Assembly (NCBI RefSeq): GCF_030823375.1
Contig: NZ_JAUSXB010000001.1
Location: 1,984,001-2,048,000 of the forward strand
Direction: 5' to 3'
DNA from: Pseudarthrobacter siccitolerans
Lineage (GTDB): Bacteria > Actinomycetota > Actinomycetes > Actinomycetales > Micrococcaceae
DNA length: 64,000 bases
The notes under the pieces were generated by a model that did no database searches, had not been told where the DNA came from, and saw only the letters and a program-made list of their open reading frames with translations. Shown in pieces: positions 43,434 through 52,071 of this stretch. A program made the position numbers and the translations under genes. How positions within the stretch are numbered: the first letter of the stretch is position 1; each line of letters starts with the position of its first letter.

Positions 43434-44813
43434 ATGACTTCCGAACACCCTTCCGAGCAGCGCAGACTCCACCTCAACGCGTTCCTGATGAGCACCGGTC
43501 ACCATGAGGCGTCGTGGCGGCTGCCGGAAAGCGACCCGCAGTCCAGCACGGACATTGAGCACTACAAGCACCTGGCCCGCACGGCCGAACGGGGCAAGCT
43601 GGACTCGATTTTCTTCGCCGATTCTCCCGTCCTTTTCGGCGAGGTGGGCCGCCGGCCGGCGGGCAAGCTTGAGCCCACCGTGCTGCTGACCGCCATCGCC
43701 GGCGCCACAGAGCACATCGGACTGATCGCCACGGCGTCCACCACGTACAACGAGCCGTTCAACCTGGCCCGTCGCTTCGCCTCCGTCGACTGGGTCAGCG
43801 GCGGCCGCGCAGGGTGGAACGTGGTGACCACTGCCGGGCCGGACGCCGCCCGAAACTTCGGTGTGGATGACCAGCCCGCCCATGCCGTCCGGTACGAGCG
43901 TGCCGCCGAGTTCATTGAGGTGGCGCAGAAGCTGTGGGACAGCTGGCAGGACGACGCCGTGCTCGCGGACAAAGCCGAAGGCGTGTGGGGCGACTCCGAA
44001 AAGATCCGCGTCATTGACCACGAGGGCAAGCACTTCAAGGTCCGCGGACCCCTCAATGTGCCCCGCTCGCCGCAGGGGCACCCGCTGATCGTCCAGGCCG
44101 GATCGTCTGAGGACGGCAAGGACCTCGCAGCGCGGTACGCGGACGCCGTCTTCACTGCCCACCAGACCCTCGCCGATGCACAGGAGTTCTACCGCGATCT
44201 GAAGACGCGCACCGCCGCCACCGGCCGGGACCCGGAGACCATCAAGATCCTGCCCGGCATCGTGCCCGTCATTGGCGCCACCGAGGAGGAAGCCCTGGAA
44301 CTGGAGCGGGAGCTGGACCGGCTGATCAAGCCCGAGTACGCCCGGATCCAGCTGGCCAAGACGCTGCGTGTGACCCCGGAGGACCTGCCCCTGGACCGCC
44401 AGCTCCCGGAGGACCTGCCCAGCGAGGACGAGATCGAGGGTGCCAAGAGCCGCTACACGCTGATCGTGCAGCTCGCCCGCCGCGAACAGCTCACGGTCCG
44501 TCAACTGATCGGCCGCCTGGGCGGCGGCCGCGGGCACCGCACCTTCACCGGAACGCCGGTCCAGGTGGCGGACGCCATCCAGGAATGGTTCGACGGCGGC
44601 GCGGCGGACGGTTTCAACATCATGCCGCCGGTGCTGCCCTCAGGGCTGGAAACGTTTGTGGACCAGGTAGTTCCGATCCTCCAGGAGCGCGGCCTGTTCC
44701 GCACCGAGTACACGGGCACCACGCTGCGGGAGCACTACGGCCTGGAACGCCCGGCCAACCGCTTCGCGGGCGACACCGCCCCGCAGCTGGCGTCGATCGG
44801 TTCGGCGTTCTGA
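43434..44813 (+). CDS. LLM-class flavin-dependent monooxygenase (NtaA/SnaA/DszA family), copy 1
   Basis: This 459-residue TIM-barrel FMNH2-dependent monooxygenase has RRLHLNAFLMSTGHHEASWR, LIATASTTYNEPFNLARRFAS and WNVVTTAGPDAARNFG. It probably releases sulfite or opens C-S bonds in organosulfur compounds. No flavin reductase is encoded in this window, so FMNH2 must come from elsewhere. The gene follows ssuB by 24 bases with AAAGGAC upstream. The adjacent gene is a related but distinct paralogue. Confidence 0.88.
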   Translation: MTSEHPSEQRRLHLNAFLMSTGHHEASWRLPESDPQSSTDIEHYKHLARTAERGKLDSIFFADSPVLFGEVGRRPAGKLEPTVLLTAIAGATEHIGLIATASTTYNEPFNLARRFASVDWVSGGRAGWNVVTTAGPDAARNFGVDDQPAHAVRYERAAEFIEVAQKLWDSWQDDAVLADKAEGVWGDSEKIRVIDHEGKHFKVRGPLNVPRSPQGHPLIVQAGSSEDGKDLAARYADAVFTAHQTLADAQEFYRDLKTRTAATGRDPETIKILPGIVPVIGATEEEALELERELDRLIKPEYARIQLAKTLRVTPEDLPLDRQLPEDLPSEDEIEGAKSRYTLIVQLARREQLTVRQLIGRLGGGRGHRTFTGTPVQVADAIQEWFDGGAADGFNIMPPVLPSGLETFVDQVVPILQERGLFRTEYTGTTLREHYGLERPANRFAGDTAPQLASIGSAF

Positions 44814-46180
44814 TGGGCAGGCAGCTCAAGCTCAACCTGTTCATCTACCCGGGCGGACACCACGAGGCCGCCTGGCGGCACCCGAAGTCCCACACTGACC
44901 GGCTGCTGGACATCCGCTTCTACCAGGAGCTGGCCCAACGGGCGGAGGCCGCGAAGCTGGATGCCGTGTTCTACGCAGACGGTCCCGCGCTGGAGAACAA
45001 CGTGCAGTACGCCACCAGGTTCCGGATCGAGCCGTTCACCTGGCTGTCCGCGATTGCCGTCGCCACGGAACGGATCGGCCTGATCGGCACCGCCAGCACC
45101 ACCTACCTGGAGCCGTACAACGCCGCCCGGCTGTTCGCATCGCTGGACCACCTCAGCAACGGCCGCGCAGGCTGGAACATCGTGACCACCGGAGCGGAGC
45201 GGGCAGCCCGGAACTTCGGGCTGGATGAGCACCCGCCGCATGCCGAGCGCTACTCCCGCGCGGACGAATTTGTCCGTGTGGCGGGCAAGCTGTGGGACAG
45301 CTGGGAGGACGATGCCGTGGTGGCCGACGCCGACAGCGGGGTTTTTGCGGACACGTCACGCATCCATCCGATCGAGCATGAGGGCGAGTACTTCCGTGTG
45401 GAAGGCGCGCTGAACACGCCGCGGTCCCCGCAGGGCCGGCCAGTGTTTGTGCAGGCCGGGTCCTCGGCCGACGGCAAGGCCTTCGCCGCCCGGCACGCCG
45501 AGGCCGTATTTACGGCCCACCAGACCCTGGAGAGTGCGCAGGGGTTCTACGCCGACATCAAGGCGCGGGCCGCGGCGAACGGCCGGGACCCGGGACAGCT
45601 CCTGGTCCTGCCGGGCATCAGCCCCTACCTGGGCTCCACGGAGGCGGAGGCGCGGGCGCTCAAGCAGGAGTTCGACGAGCTGACCCAGCCGGAGTACGGG
45701 CTGGGGATCCTGCGCAAGCTGCTGGGGGTTGACCTGGACGGCGTAAAACTGGACGAGGCCTTCCCGCCGGAGCTTTTGGCCGCTGCAGGGCGGGCTGGCA
45801 GCCGCAGCCAGCTGCTTTTGGAAGTCATCCGCCGGGAGAACCCCACCGTCCGCCAGCTGCTGCACCGGTTTGCCGGGGCCCGCGGGCATTACGTTTTCGC
45901 CGGAACCCCGGTCCAGGTGGCCGACGAAATCCAGCGCTGGTTCGAAGACGGCGCAGCGGACGGATTCAACATCATGCCGCCCTGGCTGCCCGGCGGCTTC
46001 GAGGCCTTCGCCGATGAGGTGGTGCCCATCCTGCAGTCCCGCGGCCTCTTCCGCACTGAGTACACGGGCCGGACCCTGCGCGAGCACTTCGACCTTGACC
46101 GTCCTGAAAGCCAGTACAGCGCGGACAGCAACCAACCCGCAAGCCAGTACAACAACCAACTCCTGGGAGCCTCCGCATGA
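44813..46180 (+). CDS. LLM-class flavin-dependent monooxygenase, copy 2
   Basis: This 455-residue paralogue of the 43434 product has the same motifs (LNLFIYPGGHHEAAWRHP, LIGTASTTYLEPYNAARLFA, WNIVTTGAERAARNFG, FNIMPPWLPGGFEAFAD). The two sequences are aligned end to end but clearly diverged, so the pair probably handles different organosulfur substrates or steps. ATG 44813 overlaps the preceding stop by one base; its own stop overlaps the next gene (ATGA). Confidence 0.88.
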   Translation: MGRQLKLNLFIYPGGHHEAAWRHPKSHTDRLLDIRFYQELAQRAEAAKLDAVFYADGPALENNVQYATRFRIEPFTWLSAIAVATERIGLIGTASTTYLEPYNAARLFASLDHLSNGRAGWNIVTTGAERAARNFGLDEHPPHAERYSRADEFVRVAGKLWDSWEDDAVVADADSGVFADTSRIHPIEHEGEYFRVEGALNTPRSPQGRPVFVQAGSSADGKAFAARHAEAVFTAHQTLESAQGFYADIKARAAANGRDPGQLLVLPGISPYLGSTEAEARALKQEFDELTQPEYGLGILRKLLGVDLDGVKLDEAFPPELLAAAGRAGSRSQLLLEVIRRENPTVRQLLHRFAGARGHYVFAGTPVQVADEIQRWFEDGAADGFNIMPPWLPGGFEAFADEVVPILQSRGLFRTEYTGRTLREHFDLDRPESQYSADSNQPASQYNNQLLGASA

Positions 46181-47208
46181 CCGAATACCGCAACCTTGGG
46201 TCCACCGGCCTCAAGGTCAGCCCGCTGACGCTGGGCACCATGATGTTCGGGGCCATCGGCAACCCGGACCACGAGGATTCCATCCGCATCATCCACCGTG
46301 CCCTGGACTCCGGCATCAACCTGGTGGACACCGCGGACGTCTACTCCAAAGGCGAGTCCGAAGTCATCGTGGGCAAGGCGCTCAAAGGCCGCCGGGATGA
46401 AGTGGTGCTGGCCACCAAGGTCCACGGCCGCCTGGGCGAGGAAGTGAACCAGGCGGGGAACTCACGCCGGTGGATCATCCGCGAGGTGGAGGACAGCCTG
46501 CGCCGGCTGCAGACCGATTGGATCGACCTCTACCAGGTGCACCGGCCGGAACCGGACACGGACATCGACGAAACCCTCGGGGCGCTCACGGACCTGGTGC
46601 GGCAGGGCAAGATCCGGTACATCGGCACGTCCACGTTCGAGCCGGGGCAGATCGTGGAGGCCCAGTACGTGGCGCGTGAACGCCACCGCGAGCGGCCGGT
46701 CACCGAGCAGCCGCCGTACTCCATCCTGGCCCGCGGCATTGAACGCGAAGTGCTGCCGCTGGCCCAGAAGCACCGGCTCGGCGTGCTGCCGTGGAGCCCC
46801 CTGGCTGGCGGCTGGCTGTCCGGCAGGATCAGGCCCGACGGCGCCCACAGCACCTCCAGCAGGGCCGCGAGGCAGCCGGAACGGCACGATCCGTCGTCGT
46901 CCGAAAATGCCCGCAAGACCCAGGCGGTACTGGAGCTGACCGAACTCGCCGACCAGGCGGGCCTGTCCCTGATCCACCTGGCGCTCGGCTTTGTACTGGA
47001 GCACCCGGCTGTCACGTCCGCGATCATCGGGCCGCGGACGCTGGAGCACCTTGAAGGGGCACTCGGCGCCGACAAGGTGAGCCTGTCCAAGGACGTGCTG
47101 GACCGAATCGACGAGATCGTCCCGCCCGGCACTACCCTGAACCAGGCCGACGCCGGCTACCGGCCGCCGTCGTTGACCGACCCGTTGCTGCGGCGCCGGA
47201 GCCGCTGA
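46177..47208 (+). CDS. Aldo/keto reductase
   Basis: This 343-residue protein has the catalytic tetrad in GINLVDTADVYSKGESE (Asp, Tyr), VVLATKVHG (Lys) and DLYQVHRPEP (His). The C-terminal NADPH loop includes SAIIGPRTLEHLEGAL. It follows two monooxygenases in a coupled operon and may reduce the aldehyde or ketone they release. The last 52 bases overlap the convergent gene at 47157. It ends shortly before the inverted repeat at 47227. Confidence 0.9.
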   Translation: MTEYRNLGSTGLKVSPLTLGTMMFGAIGNPDHEDSIRIIHRALDSGINLVDTADVYSKGESEVIVGKALKGRRDEVVLATKVHGRLGEEVNQAGNSRRWIIREVEDSLRRLQTDWIDLYQVHRPEPDTDIDETLGALTDLVRQGKIRYIGTSTFEPGQIVEAQYVARERHRERPVTEQPPYSILARGIEREVLPLAQKHRLGVLPWSPLAGGWLSGRIRPDGAHSTSSRAARQPERHDPSSSENARKTQAVLELTELADQAGLSLIHLALGFVLEHPAVTSAIIGPRTLEHLEGALGADKVSLSKDVLDRIDEIVPPGTTLNQADAGYRPPSLTDPLLRRRSR

Positions 47209-47939
47209 GGACCGGTGTTGCCGGGCGGCCGGACGACGGCGGGAAGCTCCCGCCGTCGTCCGGCCTGCTCACTGAAACGGCCCACAGCCCGGCGGGCCTC
47301 GCCCTCCAGGACGGGATCATCAGCGGTGGCGCGGGCGTAGGCCCCCACCGCGGTGAGCGCTTCCATCAGCTTCGCGGCCGCCGCCGCGGATCCAGCGTCC
47401 GGCTGCAGCAGGACCGCCTCCCGGTCCGCGGCCATCGTGGCCGCAAGGTCCTGCACGACGACGCGCTGCCGCAGGTCCCGGATGCGCTCCACCTCCACGA
47501 GCCTCTCGCGAAGCGGCCACAACCCGATGAAGCGGGTAAGCCATGCCCTGTGCCGTTTCTTGTGCAGACGCCCCTGCCAGTGCGGGTAATAGGTGAGTAC
47601 CAACGTAACCGGGATCAGGAACAGCAGCACCCACACTACCCAGTCGGCGTCGCCAGGGTCAGGGCCTTCCCACGCATGCTCCAGCTCCCAATACAGCCCG
47701 CCGATGGCCATGCACGCCAGGATCCAGCTGACACCCAGGATGTCACGGCGCCGCCTTTGGCCCTTCGTGGCGTACTGGACGGGCGCCGGTTCGGTGGCGG
47801 TCCGCACCTCAGCGGCGGTGAGGCCGGTGTTCAGGGCAGTGGAGGTCCCGGCATCGGGCAGTCCCGACCGGTCCGGTACTTCCACAAAAACCGGCGGAAG
47901 CTCCGCCTGCTGTGCAGGCAGGTTGGATTGCTCGCCCAT
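47157..47939 (-). CDS. Hypothetical membrane protein
   Basis: This 260-residue protein has two membrane helices (about 67-85 and 102-120) following a long polar N-terminus with Pro/Ala, then a charged Arg-rich helical part with possible coiled coil (RLVEVERIRDLRQRVVVQDL). No family is recognised. The C-terminus reads through the inverted repeat at 47227-47265 (RRRELPAVVRPPG) and into the aldo/keto reductase gene; a normal stop may have been lost here. Confidence 0.65.
   Translation of the reverse strand: MGEQSNLPAQQAELPPVFVEVPDRSGLPDAGTSTALNTGLTAAEVRTATEPAPVQYATKGQRRRRDILGVSWILACMAIGGLYWELEHAWEGPDPGDADWVVWVLLFLIPVTLVLTYYPHWQGRLHKKRHRAWLTRFIGLWPLRERLVEVERIRDLRQRVVVQDLAATMAADREAVLLQPDAGSAAAAAKLMEALTAVGAYARATADDPVLEGEARRAVGRFSEQAGRRRELPAVVRPPGNTGPQRLRRRSNGSVNDGGR
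47227..47265. terminator. GC-rich inverted repeat, copy 3
   Basis: Perfect 18-bp arms (GGCCGGACGACGGCGGGA and complement) enclose an AGC loop just after the aldo/keto reductase stop. It is part of the four-copy family in this window and probably terminates the sulfur operon. Confidence 0.7.
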
Positions 47940-48002
47940 TATTCCCCCATCAACAGCGCCCGGACTGGCCCCTCGAGTATAAGGTTCTGCGGGTTATTCC
48001 GA

Positions 48003-48815
48003 TCAGGCCGGGTGCACCCGGGTGGTGAGGTAGAGGCGGTGGGCGGTGATGACCAGCGAGAGCCACGCGGCTCCCAGCGCCCAGGCTCCCAGGACGTCCG
48101 TGAGCCAGTGGTGCCCGAGGTACACCCGGCTTAGCCCCATCGTGGCGGCGAAGATTGCTGCGGCCACCGCCGTGAGTGCGCGGGCGCGGGCAGATTTGAG
48201 GCGCAGGATGATCAGGTATGCCACGATCCCCGCGATCACCACGGAATTCAGGGAGTGGCCGCTGGGGAATGAAGCGGAATATTCGTAGGGCGGCACTGCG
48301 TCGGCCAGGTCCGGCCGGGTCCTGCCCACCAGTTCCTTGCCGGCGATGGTCATCAACAGCGACCCGAGCCCGGCCACGAGCATCAGGATGACGGGAGTCC
48401 AGGACCGCCGCCGCCAGGCCAGAAAGGCCATAACGGCCAGGGCCAGTACGGGCATTCCGACCGTTCCGCCCACGTCCGTATAAGCGGTGAGCAGGAGATC
48501 CAGGGTTGGGGACCGGAGTGTTTTGGCACCGTCCAGGACGGGGTGGTCCAGCCCTGCCACGCCGTCGGCTTCCACCACGGACTCATACACTTGGGCGAAA
48601 ACCGCCGCCAGCGAAACGGCCAGCACCGCGCCAACAATCAGGGTGAGGACCAGCGCGGTGTGGGAGCCCAGCAGGCTGCTGACTCGTTTAACTACTGACG
48701 CCAGGAACCGGCCCGGCTTGGTATCCCACCTGGTAAGGTCCTGCCCGCCGACGAAGCGGTCCTGCTGGACTTCACCGGTGACGCCGGTCTCGGCCGGGTT
48801 CTTGCCTGTAACCAT
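48003..48815 (-). CDS. PAP2 family membrane phosphatase
   Basis: This 270-residue protein has about six helices. The three PAP2 motifs are present: KELVGRTRP, SASFPSGHS and SRVYLGHHWLTDVLGA. It hydrolyses phosphate esters of lipids such as phosphatidate or undecaprenyl pyrophosphate, with the active site on the outer face. The substrate is not fixed. It lies in a cluster of membrane genes on the minus strand. Confidence 0.9.
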   Translation of the reverse strand: MVTGKNPAETGVTGEVQQDRFVGGQDLTRWDTKPGRFLASVVKRVSSLLGSHTALVLTLIVGAVLAVSLAAVFAQVYESVVEADGVAGLDHPVLDGAKTLRSPTLDLLLTAYTDVGGTVGMPVLALAVMAFLAWRRRSWTPVILMLVAGLGSLLMTIAGKELVGRTRPDLADAVPPYEYSASFPSGHSLNSVVIAGIVAYLIILRLKSARARALTAVAAAIFAATMGLSRVYLGHHWLTDVLGAWALGAAWLSLVITAHRLYLTTRVHPA

Positions 48816-48847
48816 TTCCTGGGTCCTCCCCTGCGGCAGATTAGGAA

Positions 48848-49765
48848 TTAGTAAGCAAGCTTACCTTGCCGCTCGGCGGGCTCCTCCTGCCCTTCGCCGT
48901 CCGGAGGCTGGGGTCCACTGTCCGGAGGACGGGGTTTGTAGACCCAGGCCACCAGCACCACCGAGATGATCATCAGCAGGAACCAGGAGACCAGCTTGTC
49001 CAATGGCACCGGGTGCCAGCCATTGACCTGGCTGGGGTACAGCCACGCGCCGGACCAGGTGGCGATGTTCTCGGCGATCCAGATGAACAGCGCCACCAGC
49101 AGGAAGGCGACGACCAGCGGCATCCGGTGGTGCTTCCGAAACACCCGGAAGTGCATCACGCACCGGCCGAAGATGATCACGACGGCGGCGAGCAGCACCC
49201 AGCGCAGGTCCCAGACGTAGTGGTGGCTGAAGAAGTTGACGTAGATGGCCGCTGCAACGATCGCCGTGATCCAGCGGCGCGGGTAGCCGGTAAAGCGAAG
49301 GTCGAAAAGCCGGTACACACGGACCATGTACGAGCCGACGGCGGCGTACATAAACCCGCTGAAGAGCGGCACCGCGCCGATCCGCAGGACGCCCTCGGCC
49401 TCGTAGGACCAGGAGCCGACGCCGGTCTTGAACAGTTCCATCACCGTGCCCACCAGGTGGAACAGGATGATCACCCGGAGTTCCCGGAGGGTTTCCAGTT
49501 TGAACACGACCATCAGGACCTGGATAAGGACAGCGGCGAGCGTCAGGAAGTCGTTGCGGGCCAGTCCTGCGCTGTCCGGGTACCAGAGCCGTGCGGCCAT
49601 CAGCACCGCCAGGAGGGCTGCTCCGAAAATGCAGGCCCAGCCCTGCTTAAGGCCGAAGACCACGAATTCGGTCAGCCGGGGGCGGATGCGGCTGGCCGGG
49701 TCGCTGTCCAGGAACCGACGTGCGCCGTCGTCCAGGCGCTGCTCCAGCGGGGTGGAATTACGCAT
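48848..49765 (-). CDS. DUF817 family membrane protein
   Basis: This 305-residue integral membrane protein has eight or nine helices and conserved polar residues HLVGTVMELFKTGVGSWSYE and FFSHHYVWDLRW, the pattern of DUF817. The function is unknown; the many His, Glu and Asp residues near helices may bind a metal. The ATG at 49765 overlaps the upstream MpaB-like gene by eight bases, so the two are cotranscribed. Confidence 0.82.
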   Translation of the reverse strand: MRNSTPLEQRLDDGARRFLDSDPASRIRPRLTEFVVFGLKQGWACIFGAALLAVLMAARLWYPDSAGLARNDFLTLAAVLIQVLMVVFKLETLRELRVIILFHLVGTVMELFKTGVGSWSYEAEGVLRIGAVPLFSGFMYAAVGSYMVRVYRLFDLRFTGYPRRWITAIVAAAIYVNFFSHHYVWDLRWVLLAAVVIIFGRCVMHFRVFRKHHRMPLVVAFLLVALFIWIAENIATWSGAWLYPSQVNGWHPVPLDKLVSWFLLMIISVVLVAWVYKPRPPDSGPQPPDGEGQEEPAERQGKLAY

Positions 49766-50576
49766 TCATAGCCGGGCGCTTGCCGGCACGGCTACTTGCG
49801 CGAATTTCGGCGTCCAGGCTGCGCAGGCAGTAGTTCTTGAACCAGTGCCTGATTCCCTGCGGCAGCTTCGGATAAATCACAGCCGTGGTCCTCATCGTGC
49901 GGTTGAAGCGGCTCTCGTGGCGGTCGCTCCAAGGGAGGCCAAAGTCCTTCCTAACCTGGTCGGGAAGGAGGCCCGCGGTGAGGAACCTGGCGGACGGCAT
50001 AATGGCGCGGTACCAGAGCGCTGTGTGCTTGGGATACAGCAGCCCCCGGCCGACGCGCACCCCGCCGCCCTCCGCGCGCAGCGTGGAGATGCGCCCGCTC
50101 CAGTAACGGCTGAATGACGCCCGGTCCCCCGGCCACATTCCGGGCGGAACCTGCAGGGCGGTGCCGAGCCTCGCATAGTCCTGGTACATGGCATCGGCCG
50201 ATTCGTCGTCGAGCGGGCCGTAGATCTTCTCGATGATGGTGATCGCTGTGTCGTAAAGCGTGGCGACCACCCAGAGCTGCAGTTCGGGATCGTAGGCATT
50301 GTAGCCCGGGGACTTCCCCTCGGCTTCCCTGCGGACCGGAACGTGGGCGCGGTTCACCCTGCGGCGGACCTCTTTCACCTGCTCATCCGTGCCGTACACA
50401 ATGGCGTAGACGTACGTGAGGGTGCCCTTGAGCCTGTTGACCGGGCGGCCAACGAACGTGCTGTGCTCGTCAACGCCCCGGCCCACCGCCGGATCGGCAA
50501 GCTGCAGGAGGAGAGCCCGTCCCGCACCGGCGAGCAGGATGCCTTCTGCGCCGAACTCAGCCATTCCTCGCACCAT
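49758..50576 (-). CDS. DUF2236 / MpaB-type oxygenase-like protein
   Basis: This 272-residue protein has the DUF2236 pattern (RALLLQLADPAVGRGVDEHS, RLKGTLTYVYAIVYGTDEQ, DPELQLWVVATLYDTAI). Latex-clearing protein and mycophenolic acid oxygenase MpaB share this haem-linked family, but the reaction here is unknown. A GPLDDESADAMYQDYARLG segment is also typical. Alternative ATG 50564 would shorten it by four residues. Confidence 0.85.
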   Translation of the reverse strand: MVRGMAEFGAEGILLAGAGRALLLQLADPAVGRGVDEHSTFVGRPVNRLKGTLTYVYAIVYGTDEQVKEVRRRVNRAHVPVRREAEGKSPGYNAYDPELQLWVVATLYDTAITIIEKIYGPLDDESADAMYQDYARLGTALQVPPGMWPGDRASFSRYWSGRISTLRAEGGGVRVGRGLLYPKHTALWYRAIMPSARFLTAGLLPDQVRKDFGLPWSDRHESRFNRTMRTTAVIYPKLPQGIRHWFKNYCLRSLDAEIRASSRAGKRPAMNA

Positions 50577-50606
50577 TTCAACAGGGTACCGGAGTCGCTG
50601 GCTGGC

Positions 50607-50634
50607 GACGACGGCGGGACCTCCCGCCGTCGTC
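50607..50634. terminator. GC-rich inverted repeat, copy 4
   Basis: Arms GACGACGGCGGGA / TCCCGCCGTCGTC enclose only CC, followed by CGTTTT on the plus strand. It lies after the truncated gluconokinase on the minus strand and before the MpaB-like gene. Confidence 0.7.
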
Positions 50635-50670
50635 CGTTTTCAGTTGTGCGCGCTGAATTGGACGCCGGTG

Positions 50671-50977
50671 CTAAGCCTTGGCTCCGGCTGTTGGCTTGCC
50701 ATGGAGCATGTCCAGTTCCCAGCGCGGAGCAGGCGATGATGCATGATGCCGCTCCCCCGGCCGGGTTCGCGAGGGCTGCACCGATTTCGGCGAGCCAGGG
50801 CGCCCGGTCGTCGTCGGTCAGTGGAACGCCACCGGCCATCTTGGCCTTGTTGGCGGCGGGATGGAAGTCATCGCCGTCGAAGAACGGAATGCCAAGCCGC
50901 TTCCCCAGCAGGGAACCGACTGTGGACTTTCCGCACCCCGAAACGCCCATCACCACCAGTGGCGGCCACGCGGTCAT
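50671..50977 (-). pseudogene. gntK: Truncated gluconokinase
   Basis: The first 86 residues are a normal gluconokinase start: VVMGVSGCGKSTVGSLLGKR (P-loop), PFFDGDDFHPAANKAKMAGG, PLTDDDRAPWL and IIACSAL. At about 50720 homology stops; the rest of the kinase is missing and the frame continues in unrelated sequence. One alternative frame closes at TAG 50671 (ELDMLHGKPTAGAKA). The internal deletion removes the substrate-binding and LID parts, so the protein is surely inactive. It overlaps idnD by four bases, as a functional operon member would. Confidence 0.8.
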
Positions 50978-52071
50978 GATGCGCTCCCGGCGCCGAAGCT
51001 GAGCAGGACTTTTCCGGATTCTGCGGAGTTGCGTGCGACGTTGAAGGCTTCGAATGCCTGTTCCACGGGGTATTCGTGGGTGATGACAGGGTTGATGTGA
51101 AGCGAGCCGTCGGCGAGGGCGGCGATGACGTCGTCGATCTCGTCGTTGAACCGGAACGAGCCCTTGAGCTCCAGTTCCCGGGTGATGGCCAGGGAGATCA
51201 GGACCGGCTGCGGGCCGGTGGGCAGCAGCCCGACCATGACCACGGTGCCGCCGCGGGTTGCGCCCTGGATGGCAGAGGCGAGCCCGTGGTGGTTGCCGGA
51301 GGATTCAATCACGACGTCGGCCTCCACCGCGGCGATCGCCCCCGCATCGCCGGCGGTGATGACCTGGTCCGCGCCCACGGCCTTGGCGATTTCCAGCGGC
51401 TTGTTATGCATGTCGACGGCGGTGATCCGGCTCGCGCCGGCGCGTTTCAGGACCGCGACGGCCAGCGCGCCGATGGGGCCGCTGCCGATCACCAGCGCCG
51501 TCTTGCCGGCCACGTCCCCCGCCCTGGCGACTGCGTGCCAGGCCACGGAAGCGGGCTCAATCAGCGCCGCGGTGCGCAGGTCAATGCTGTCCGGCAGGGG
51601 CCGGAGCATCCGGGTGGGCAGGTTCACGTACCGGCTGAACGCACCGTCCTGGTGCGGGAACCGCGCCGCGCTGCCGAGGTACGTGCAGCCCGGGGAAAGG
51701 TTGGGCCGGTCCGCCGGGAACCGGGCAGCACCAGGGCCGGGCGTGGCCGGGTGGACCGCCACGGGGGTGCCCGCGGCGGGCCCGGTCCCGTCGGCCGCGG
51801 CACCGACCACCGTCCCGGAAATCTCATGCCCGAGCACCAGCGGCGCCTTCAGGATTGACTCACCGGCCGCGCCGTGCAGCCAGTAATGCAGGTCGGAACC
51901 GCAGATCCCGCCGTAGTGCACCTCGATCACGGCCTCGTCGGCGGCCGGTGCGGTAAGGGCCAGTTCGTCGATCCGGAGGTCGTTGGCGGCGTGGGCCACC
52001 ACCGCCGGACCGGAAACGGGGAAAGCTGTCTCGGCTGTGGCCGGCTGAACCTGCGTTTCATTCGTCGTCAT
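50974..52071 (-). CDS. idnD: L-idonate 5-dehydrogenase-like zinc dehydrogenase
   Basis: This 365-residue medium-chain dehydrogenase has GGICGSDLHYWLHGAAG, LVLGHEISGTVVG, Rossmann GSGPIGALAVAVLKRAG and the sorbitol/idonate-type IEPASVAWHAV. The structural zinc loop is lost or shortened (PNLSPGCTYLGS holds a single Cys). It would oxidise L-idonate to 5-keto-gluconate. The operon partner idnO-like SDR makes gluconate, but the kinase that should follow is broken. Confidence 0.82.
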   Translation of the reverse strand: MTTNETQVQPATAETAFPVSGPAVVAHAANDLRIDELALTAPAADEAVIEVHYGGICGSDLHYWLHGAAGESILKAPLVLGHEISGTVVGAAADGTGPAAGTPVAVHPATPGPGAARFPADRPNLSPGCTYLGSAARFPHQDGAFSRYVNLPTRMLRPLPDSIDLRTAALIEPASVAWHAVARAGDVAGKTALVIGSGPIGALAVAVLKRAGASRITAVDMHNKPLEIAKAVGADQVITAGDAGAIAAVEADVVIESSGNHHGLASAIQGATRGGTVVMVGLLPTGPQPVLISLAITRELELKGSFRFNDEIDDVIAALADGSLHINPVITHEYPVEQAFEAFNVARNSAESGKVLLSFGAGSAS

